Shown here one piece after another: positions 57,856 to 64,000 of a DNA stretch of 64,000 nucleotides. The stretch is taken from assembly GCA_051295955.1 (NCBI GenBank), contig JBPDWA010000007.1, positions 102,689-166,688 of the forward strand, read 5' to 3'. The notes beneath the pieces are model-generated. The model was given only the letters and a program-made list of their open reading frames with translations. It was not told the origin of the DNA and ran no database searches. Both the position numbers and the translations under genes were made by a program. Position 1 is the first letter of the stretch. Each line of letters begins with the position of its first letter. The DNA is from Enterococcus faecalis_A (GTDB lineage Bacteria > Bacillota > Bacilli > Lactobacillales > Enterococcaceae).

Positions 57856-59103
57856 TTATTTTTTCTTACGAATCATATCGCCAACTGCGACTGTTTGTTG
57901 TACCGGCATTGTCAAAATCATCATTGGATTAGGGGCCCGATCGATGGACTCGCCGTCTTCATTGTACATGACTTCAACTGTTTGATGGAAGTGGGTAAAG
58001 CCCGGTCCGTAAAATTCAATTTCGTCACCTACTCTAAAATGGTTACGTTGTCGGATCGTAGCTATTTGGGTTGCTTCATCATAGGCAACAACTTCCCCAA
58101 TAAACTTGTATTGCGGAATTTTGCGTCGTTCACCAAATAGCTGTTCGTTTTCACTTGGTGTATTGTAGTAAAAGCCAGTGGCTAATTCACGTTGAGCGAC
58201 TTTCCACAATTCATCAATCCATTCTTGCTTGCATTCATAGTTTTCCGGGTCTTCCATGTAAGAATCAACTGCTTTTTTATAAACATTTGCAACGGTTGAC
58301 ACATAATGAATCGATTTCATGCGACCTTCAATTTTAAAGCTGTCTACGCCATTTTCAATTAATTCAGGAATATGTTCAATCATTGACATATCTACAGCGC
58401 TCATTGAAAACTCTTCTTCGACTTCCCCTTTGTCGGTTTTGCGGCGACGTTCCGTTCCAAACGGCAAATCGAATAATTCATATTTCCATCGACAAGATTG
58501 AGAACAGCCACCACGATTGGCATCGCGCATGGACATGTGATTGGATAGAGTACATCTGCCAGAATAGGAAATACACATAGCACCATGGATAAAGGCTTCG
58601 ATTTCGATATCAGTATTAGCACGAATCGCTGCAACTTCTTCCATGGAAACTTCGCGGGCGAGTACGACTCGTTCCAGCCCTTCGTTTTTCCAAAATTCCA
58701 GTGTTTCATAATTTGTTGCGGAGGCTTGGGTTGACAGATGGATCGGCAGCCCGGGTGCTTGAGTAGCGCATATTTCAATTAAAGCTGGATCTGAAACAAT
58801 TACAGCAGAGATACCAATATCTCTTAGTTCTCTAAAAAATGCGCCCGCTCCTTCTTGGTTTCCTTCATGAGTGACCATGTTAGCTGCTACATAAACTTTA
58901 GCATTATGTGCTCTGGCAAAAGCTACGCCCTCCGCCATTTCTTCTGGCGTGAAATTACCTGCGCGGCTACGCAGACCGTAAGCATTACCACCAATATATA
59001 CGGCATCTGCTCCGTATTGAATTGCTACTTTTAACTTTTCTAGCGTCCCGGCTGGAGCCAACACCTCGGGACGCTTCAATGTTCGTTCAGTACTTATTGT
59101 CAT
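57856..59103 (-). CDS. trhP2: U32-family tRNA hydroxylation protein (TrhP2/YrrO-like)
   Basis: A 415-residue protein annotated in many genomes as peptidase U32. RPEVLAPAGTLEKLKVAIQYGADAVYIGG opens the TIM-barrel-like domain, and EAFIHGAMCISYSGRCTLSNHMSMRDANRGGCSQSCRW contains the family signature with four cysteines that probably hold an iron-sulfur cluster. A C-terminal beta domain (QYKFIGEVVAYDEATQIATIRQRNHFRVGDEIEFYGPG) completes it. The B. subtilis pair YrrN/YrrO hydroxylates uridine 34 of tRNAs; protease activity is doubtful. It follows trhP1 by 30 bases. Confidence 0.9.
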   Translation of the reverse strand: MTISTERTLKRPEVLAPAGTLEKLKVAIQYGADAVYIGGNAYGLRSRAGNFTPEEMAEGVAFARAHNAKVYVAANMVTHEGNQEGAGAFFRELRDIGISAVIVSDPALIEICATQAPGLPIHLSTQASATNYETLEFWKNEGLERVVLAREVSMEEVAAIRANTDIEIEAFIHGAMCISYSGRCTLSNHMSMRDANRGGCSQSCRWKYELFDLPFGTERRRKTDKGEVEEEFSMSAVDMSMIEHIPELIENGVDSFKIEGRMKSIHYVSTVANVYKKAVDSYMEDPENYECKQEWIDELWKVAQRELATGFYYNTPSENEQLFGERRKIPQYKFIGEVVAYDEATQIATIRQRNHFRVGDEIEFYGPGFTHFHQTVEVMYNEDGESIDRAPNPMMILTMPVQQTVAVGDMIRKKK

Positions 59104-59133
59104 TTTAAGTTCTCCTTACATATTTATTCGTTA

Positions 59134-60054
59134 TTATTTAATTGCATCTGCGTTAAATTCAAAAAATCCCTTATCCAAACCACGCTCTTGTGGATGCAAA
59201 GCTACAACTTGACAGCTTGCTTGCTGGGCTTTCGCTTGAGTCCAAGTACCAGCTTGAATTTCGGCTTTCGCTTTTACAAACAATTTGGCAATTGCCACAA
59301 AGTCCGCTCCCGGCGTATAGATTCCATCTAATTTCCAAGTTTGATAGTGATGATCAGCTAATGTCTGTAATTCATCCATTAAGCTTACATCATTATTTGC
59401 GAAAATATGCGTTCCATGGCTATCTTCGTAAATGGAGTAATGCGTCTCTGGCTTTTTAGGCTCAGCGATAAATAAACCATCTGCTTTTGTTGTACCTTCA
59501 TTGTTTTTAGTATAGTTATAGTAGTTTTGAATTAACGGCCGTTTAGATTGGTGAATGCACGTAGCCCCATAGACTAGAACTTCCACTGGTATTTCTAAAT
59601 TCTCTTCCATGGCCACCATTTCTTCAAAAGGAACTTCCCGCGCCAAAACTGCCCCTACGGCTCCTCTTTTTCCCCAAAAATTTATTTGACGTGAGCTAGT
59701 AACCAATGTTTCCCCATCATAGATATAAGGGATGTTTAATTGATCTCGCTGCATGATAAAAACGATGCCCGGATCACCTAAAGCAATACGATCCACTTTG
59801 ATTTCCTTTAGAAAAGCTAAATATTCTGGAACTAATTTCATCTTTTCCGGGTGCATGATACCATTCACAGCTACTACTACTTCTTTACCGGCATCGTGGG
59901 CCAGTGTTACTAGCTTGCGTTGTTCTTCACGAGTGAAAGATGTCGGCAGTCGCAACCCGAATGTTTCCTCTCCGATATATAGTGTATCAACGCCTGCCGT
60001 AACTAATTCTGCCGCTTGTTCGATTGATTCAGCAGTTGCAATCAGTTCAATCAT
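59134..60054 (-). CDS. trhP1: U32-family tRNA hydroxylation protein (TrhP1/YrrN-like)
   Basis: A 306-residue member of the U32 family. IELIATAESIEQAAELVTAGVDTLYIG corresponds to the barrel start. The cysteine signature is reduced (VEVLVYGATCIHQSKRPLIQNYYNY), as in YrrN, so it is probably a non-cluster-binding partner of the downstream protein. It lacks the C-terminal beta domain. Together they are expected to act on tRNA wobble uridine. Confidence 0.88.
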   Translation of the reverse strand: MIELIATAESIEQAAELVTAGVDTLYIGEETFGLRLPTSFTREEQRKLVTLAHDAGKEVVVAVNGIMHPEKMKLVPEYLAFLKEIKVDRIALGDPGIVFIMQRDQLNIPYIYDGETLVTSSRQINFWGKRGAVGAVLAREVPFEEMVAMEENLEIPVEVLVYGATCIHQSKRPLIQNYYNYTKNNEGTTKADGLFIAEPKKPETHYSIYEDSHGTHIFANNDVSLMDELQTLADHHYQTWKLDGIYTPGADFVAIAKLFVKAKAEIQAGTWTQAKAQQASCQVVALHPQERGLDKGFFEFNADAIK

Positions 60055-60186
60055 AAATTTTTGCCTCCTTTTTATGACTGCTTTATAGTATCATAGGTTC
60101 ACAAACTTTGAAAGAGACCCTTAATATTTTAACGTACTTTTTTCACATACTTAACCTTTCTAGCGACTTTCTTTTCACAACGGGAT

Positions 60187-60234
60187 AGAAAAAACTACAG
60201 AGAAGCAATCAATATGATTTTTCCTCTGTAGTTT
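60187..60234 (-). terminator. Terminator of ctsR-clpC
   Basis: AAACTACAGAG and CTCTGTAGTTT form a perfect 11-bp stem with a 21-base loop followed by TTTTTT on the minus strand, about 60 bases past clpC. Confidence 0.75.
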
Positions 60235-60292
60235 ATGAGACAATTATTCTTTAAATACAAATGATAAATTGTTTTAAAGTCTACGTTTTCAG

Positions 60293-62776
60293 TTATACCG
60301 TTTGTAATTCTTTATTTTTAGTTGTTATTTTCGGGGCTTTGACATTTAAAGTAATCGTACCTTTTTTTGCACCAATTGTAACATCATCGCCTAAATGAAT
60401 CTGACCTGAAAGCAGCGCTTCGCTCAAGCGGTCTTCCACTTCTTTTTGTAAAGCTCGACGAATTGGGCGAGCACCGTATTCCGGATCAAAGCCAACTTGA
60501 CCGATCACGTCCAATGCAGCTGGTGTAATTTTCACTTTAACATCTTGCTCTTGCATCCGCTTGATGATTGATTTACTCATGATTTTGACAATTTCATGAA
60601 TTTCTGTTTGATCCAATGAACGGAAGACGATAGTTTCATCGATACGGTTTAAGAATTCCGGACGGAAGGCATTTTTAAGTTCTTCCAGAATCCGCTTCTG
60701 CATTTTTTGATGATCTTTTGTTATATCTTGGACATTAAAGCCAACATTTTTTTCTTCACGAATAGAAGCTGCTCCAATGTTGGAAGTCATGATTACGATG
60801 GTATTACGGAAATCAACCTTACGACCCTTGGAATCTGTCAAATGTCCGTCATCCAATACCTGCAATAAAATATTAAAGACATCCGGATGAGCTTTTTCTA
60901 CCTCATCTAACAAAATAACCGCATAAGGTTTTTGACGAACTTTCTCAGTTAACTGTCCACCTTCTTCATAGCCGACATAGCCAGGAGGCGAGCCAATTAG
61001 ACGACTGGTACTATATTTTTCCATAAATTCGGACATATCAACTCGAATTAAAGCATCTTCACTACCAAACATTGCTTCTGCCAATGTTTTGGCTAGTTCG
61101 GTTTTCCCTACGCCAGTTGGTCCTAAAAACATAAAGGAACCAATTGGCCGCTGCGGATCTTTTAATCCACTGCGAGCTCTGCGAATGGCTCGAGAAACTG
61201 CTTTAACTGCTTCATCTTGTCCTACGACACGTTGATGTAAAATACTTTCCAATTCCAGTAAGCGGTCGCTTTCTTTTTTCTCTAATTGTTGTAACGGTAC
61301 ACCTGTCCATTGAGAAACGACTGTAGCGACATCTTCTTCTGTAACTTGAACTGCATAGCTGCCGTTTTCTTTTTCCTGTTTGATTATTTTTTCGAGTTTC
61401 GTCACTAGTTTCTTTTCTTGATATCGTAATTTAGCCGCTTGTTCAAAAGATTGGCTTTGAATTGCTGCTTCTTTTTCAGCTATAATTTGAGCAATTTCTG
61501 AACGCAAAGCATTTTGCTTTGAAGGTTCGTCGGCTTTATCCAAACGAATTTTTGCGGCTGCTTCGTCCATCAAATCAATGGCTTTATCAGGCAGTTGCCG
61601 ATCATTAATGTACCGAACAGAAAGCTGAACTGCCGCATGGAGAGCTTCATCGGTAATTTTTACACCGTGGTGTTGTTCATAATGTGAACGCAAACCTTGG
61701 AGAATCTGCTCTGTTTCAGCTGGTGTCGGTTCATCAACTTGAATTCGAGCAAAACGACGTTCTAAAGCTGCATCTTTTTCAATATATTTTTGATATTCAT
61801 CTAATGTCGTTGCACCAATGGTTTGTAATTCTCCCCGAGCCAAGGCTGGTTTTAAAATGTTTGAAGCATCAATTGCTCCTTCAGCACCACCAGCTCCAAT
61901 CAATGTATGCAGCTCGTCAATAAATAAAATAACTTGGCCATCGTAATAGATCTCATCAATCACTTTTTTTAATCGATCCTCGAATTCACCGCGATACTTA
62001 GTTCCTGCAACTAAAGCGCCCATATCCAACATCATTAACCGTTTGGCTTGCATATCTTCTGGTACTTCTTTCAGAACAATCTTTTGTGCTAACCCTTCAG
62101 CAATCGCTGTTTTCCCCACGCCTGGTTCACCAACTAGAACCGGATTGTTTTTTGTGCGCCGGCTTAAAATCTGAATTAAACGACGAACCTCAGTCGCTCG
62201 ACCTACGACTGGATCCAAGCGCTTTTCACGAGCTAATTTTGTCAAATCTCTAGCTAAAGAATCAAGTGTTGGTGTACCCTTTGGAGCATTTTTAGCACTT
62301 TGACCGTTACGACGGCGTCCAGCTTGAGGATCTGATACGCCCATTTTTTTCAATAATAACTGCCGCATTTTCGACAAACTAAGTCCTAGATTTATTAATA
62401 TCCGAGTAGCTAAAATATCTTCGTCTCGCAACAGTCCTAAAAGAATATGCTCTGTCCCAATATTAGTCGCTCCTAATCGTTTAGCTTCATCGCCGGCATA
62501 AGCAAAAATTTGTTTTGCACGAGGAGAGTAAGGTAAGTAAAAATTATTTGATAAACTCTTCATCGCACCATATCCAGATAAATGTTCGATTTCTTCTCGA
62601 ATATCATTTTTATCTGCACTTAACTGACGGAGCGTTTTTCCTGCAATTCCATTTGGTTCCAGTACCAGAGCCAACAACAAATGTTCTGATCCGACAGATT
62701 GATGCCTAAAATACTTTGCTTCTTCTTGCGCAATGGCTAACACAGCTTTAGCGCTTTCTGTAAATAATTCATCCAT
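60293..62776 (-). CDS. clpC: ATP-dependent Clp protease ATPase subunit ClpC
   Basis: An 827-residue AAA+ unfoldase. Order: two ClpN repeats (1-145), AAA1 with Walker A GEPGVGKTAIAEGL and Walker B LFIDELH, a coiled-coil M domain with a UVR motif (QSFEQAAKLRYQEKKLVTKLEKI), AAA2 with GPTGVGKTELAKTLAE and ILLDEVEKAHPD, and the ClpP-binding region. With ClpP it degrades misfolded and regulatory proteins. AGGAGGAA lies in the last codons of ctsR, 3 bases before the clpC start, so the pair is coupled. Confidence 0.97.
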   Translation of the reverse strand: MDELFTESAKAVLAIAQEEAKYFRHQSVGSEHLLLALVLEPNGIAGKTLRQLSADKNDIREEIEHLSGYGAMKSLSNNFYLPYSPRAKQIFAYAGDEAKRLGATNIGTEHILLGLLRDEDILATRILINLGLSLSKMRQLLLKKMGVSDPQAGRRRNGQSAKNAPKGTPTLDSLARDLTKLAREKRLDPVVGRATEVRRLIQILSRRTKNNPVLVGEPGVGKTAIAEGLAQKIVLKEVPEDMQAKRLMMLDMGALVAGTKYRGEFEDRLKKVIDEIYYDGQVILFIDELHTLIGAGGAEGAIDASNILKPALARGELQTIGATTLDEYQKYIEKDAALERRFARIQVDEPTPAETEQILQGLRSHYEQHHGVKITDEALHAAVQLSVRYINDRQLPDKAIDLMDEAAAKIRLDKADEPSKQNALRSEIAQIIAEKEAAIQSQSFEQAAKLRYQEKKLVTKLEKIIKQEKENGSYAVQVTEEDVATVVSQWTGVPLQQLEKKESDRLLELESILHQRVVGQDEAVKAVSRAIRRARSGLKDPQRPIGSFMFLGPTGVGKTELAKTLAEAMFGSEDALIRVDMSEFMEKYSTSRLIGSPPGYVGYEEGGQLTEKVRQKPYAVILLDEVEKAHPDVFNILLQVLDDGHLTDSKGRKVDFRNTIVIMTSNIGAASIREEKNVGFNVQDITKDHQKMQKRILEELKNAFRPEFLNRIDETIVFRSLDQTEIHEIVKIMSKSIIKRMQEQDVKVKITPAALDVIGQVGFDPEYGARPIRRALQKEVEDRLSEALLSGQIHLGDDVTIGAKKGTITLNVKAPKITTKNKELQTV

Positions 62777-62779
62777 CTT

Positions 62780-63247
62780 CTATTCCTCCTCATAGCTCAA
62801 ACGTTGTAAAAATGAGCACATAATTTGAGCTCGTAGCGCATCTTCGTTGCTTCCTAACTTACCAAGAACATTTTTACTAACAGCTGAAAGCATAATATTT
62901 CCTTCTCGCTTTGTAATTACTTGTTCCTCGTACAACTTTTGAACAAATATCAATGCATCTTTCTCCGAAAGTTTATCGCCAATCAAACGATCCATCTGCT
63001 TTAATAATTGATCTTTATCAGAAATTTGTACTTTGACTATTCGAATATAGCCGCCTCCGCCCCGTTTACTTTCCACTGAGTAACCTCTTTGAATTGTAAA
63101 ACGTGTGTTGATTACATAGTTTATTTGGGAGGGAACACAATTAAACAAATGAGCCATTTCAGCTCTACGAATTTCAATTTTATTGCTTTCTTCCAATATT
63201 TTTTTCAAATAAGCTTCAATTAAATCCGAAGTATTTTGATTATTCAT
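62780..63247 (-). CDS. ctsR: Class III heat-shock repressor CtsR
   Basis: A 155-residue repressor: winged helix-turn-helix with the wing RGGGGYIRI (about 60-70, the tip that reads the operator and senses heat) and a C-terminal dimerisation domain. ATG 63247 has AAGGA 8 bases upstream; an ATG at 63256 directly abuts the ribosome site. It represses its own operon and other clp genes; a CtsR box overlaps the promoter. In B. subtilis ctsR and clpC are separated by mcsA and mcsB, which are missing here, as in other lactic acid bacteria. Confidence 0.95.
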   Translation of the reverse strand: MNNQNTSDLIEAYLKKILEESNKIEIRRAEMAHLFNCVPSQINYVINTRFTIQRGYSVESKRGGGGYIRIVKVQISDKDQLLKQMDRLIGDKLSEKDALIFVQKLYEEQVITKREGNIMLSAVSKNVLGKLGSNEDALRAQIMCSFLQRLSYEEE

Positions 63248-63267
63248 GGCTTTCATCCTTCTTTTCC

Positions 63268-63293
63268 CTTGACTAATACTGACCTTAATTATA
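63268..63293 (-). promoter_or_regulatory. CtsR operator and -10 of the ctsR-clpC promoter
   Basis: Minus strand: TATAAT (63293-63288) followed at once by GGTCAGT-ATT-AGTCAAG (63284-63268), a heptad direct repeat with a 3-base gap matching the CtsR consensus (GGTCAAA-N3-GGTCAAA) at most positions. The -35 near 63316 is weak. The stretch 63317-63656 upstream shows nothing recognisable. Confidence 0.75.
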
Positions 63294-63656
63294 CCTAACT
63301 TTATCTATATAATAAAGAAGAATGCCTAATTTACTAAGAACACTTAAAGTTTACCTTATTATTTCCAAATGATCCGCCCATATTGATCTTGATAATTATA
63401 GCTTAAAATACAAAATAAATGCAACGAAATTCGAAAATTCTAACTTTCTTCAGTTATACATGAAAAAGTAGAAACAAGAAATCATACTATTTGCTAGCAA
63501 TACCACTTACAAATCGATAGTAGCTCTTTTGGTATATAATTAATTTTCAAGTTTTAATACCGATTAATCATTTCCTGTATTTCAAAATTAACCCCTATCA
63601 ATCCCACATTTTATAACTAAAAAAATTTTCTAACCCTCTTAATTAATAGAAAATAA

Positions 63657-63686
63657 ACAAAAAAATCCTCTGAAAGCAGTGGATTT
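63657..63686 (-). terminator. Terminator after the tRNA genes
   Basis: AAATCC-CTG / CAG-GGATTT stem (one mismatch, 4-base loop) followed by a T-run on the minus strand, about 30 bases after tRNA-Pro. Confidence 0.65.
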
Positions 63687-63714
63687 TTTTTTGAGTATTA
63701 ACAGCATGTAAAAA

Positions 63715-63788
63715 TCGGGAAGACAGGATTCGAACCTGCGACCCCTTGGTCCCAAACCAAGTGCTCTACCAAGCTGAGCTACTTCCCG
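63715..63788 (-). tRNA. tRNA-Pro (anticodon UGG)
   Basis: 74 bases. The acceptor CGGGAAG pairs with CTTCCCG; the D-arm has AGCTCAGC..GGTAGAGC, the anticodon loop is TTTGGGA with UGG, and the T-arm is GCAGGTTCGAATCCTGT. No CCA is encoded. Confidence 0.96.
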
Positions 63789-63875
63789 TATATAAAAGAT
63801 CTATAATAAAAAAAGACTATCATCTAAAAGGATGGTGATGTTACCCTTTCAATCTGAAGTCAAATATATCAACTA

Positions 63876-63949
63876 TGCACCCAAAGGGAGTCGAACCCCT
63901 AACCTTTTGATTCGTAGTCAAACACTCTATCCAGTTGAGCTATGGGTGC
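63876..63949 (-). tRNA. tRNA-Arg (anticodon ACG)
   Basis: 74 bases. The acceptor GCACCCA pairs with TGGGTGC, the anticodon loop is CTACGAA with ACG (read as inosine-CG after TadA deamination), and the T-arm is AGGGGTTCGACTCCCTT. 87 bases upstream of tRNA-Pro in the same transcript direction. Confidence 0.96.
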
Positions 63950-64000
63950 TTTTTTCTATCTTTTTACACCTGCCCTCTTCCGAGTCGGTGCTATGCCGAG

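Noticed and set aside
63950..64000. Possible further tRNA or 5S rRNA at the right edge
   Set aside because: No cloverleaf or rRNA motif can be formed from the 51 visible bases.

Overview
The window reads as chromosomal DNA of a low-GC Gram-positive coccus, most likely Enterococcus or a close relative. The evidence is the rplM-rpsI, rpoB-rpoC and ctsR-clpC blocks, TTG/GTG starts behind strong GGAGG sites, a flavin-based extracellular electron transfer locus next to a heptaprenyl-diphosphate synthase gene, and a lipoprotein signal peptide resembling an enterococcal sex pheromone. The species cannot be fixed from the sequence alone. No rRNA or CRISPR array was seen.

Layout. 1-5.1 kb: mannose-family PTS with a SIS-domain sugar-phosphate enzyme and two divergent GntR regulators. 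5.3-6.3 kb: Gfo/Idh oxidoreductase. 7.41-19.70 kb: an AT-rich integrative mobilizable element inserted at the 3' end of rpsI and bounded by a 51-bp imperfect direct repeat. Its backbone (XRE repressor, FtsK-like ATPase, Rep_trans relaxase, excisionase-like protein, tyrosine integrase) is partly broken. Its cargo is a four-gene operon: N6-adenine DNA methyltransferase, GHKL/MORC-like ATPase joined across a frameshift to a histidine-kinase module, receiver-domain protein, HNH nuclease. I do not recognise this set as a named system, and it is the best candidate here for an undescribed defence system.

19.6-35.4 kb: rpsI, rplM (with a probable L13 leader), dps, gluconokinase, prepilin peptidase, msrA, a CstR/rhodanese persulfide-detoxification operon whose CoA-persulfide reductase gene is broken, and rpoC-rpoB. 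35.8-37.1 kb: zinc-ribbon protein and birA. 37.4-42.2 kb: two decayed secreted or surface protein genes, one a vWA-lipase-adhesin with many stops and shifts.

42.4-49.9 kb: a complete electron transfer locus (dmkA, fmnB, pplA / ndh2, eetA, eetB, dmkB). It should carry electrons from NADH through a demethylmenaquinone-type quinone to a surface flavolipoprotein. 50.4-60 kb: glutathione reductase, a hydantoinase-like / DUF917 / NCS1 permease operon next to a PucR regulator, and two U32-family tRNA hydroxylation proteins. 60.3-63.3 kb: clpC and ctsR with a CtsR box. 63.7-63.95 kb: tRNA-Pro and tRNA-Arg.

Decay is a theme: the integrase, the FtsK-like ATPase, the CoA-persulfide reductase and two surface protein genes all carry nonsense or frameshift lesions. 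Single-base shifts in A-runs could be assembly errors, but the several in-frame stop codons are less easily explained that way.
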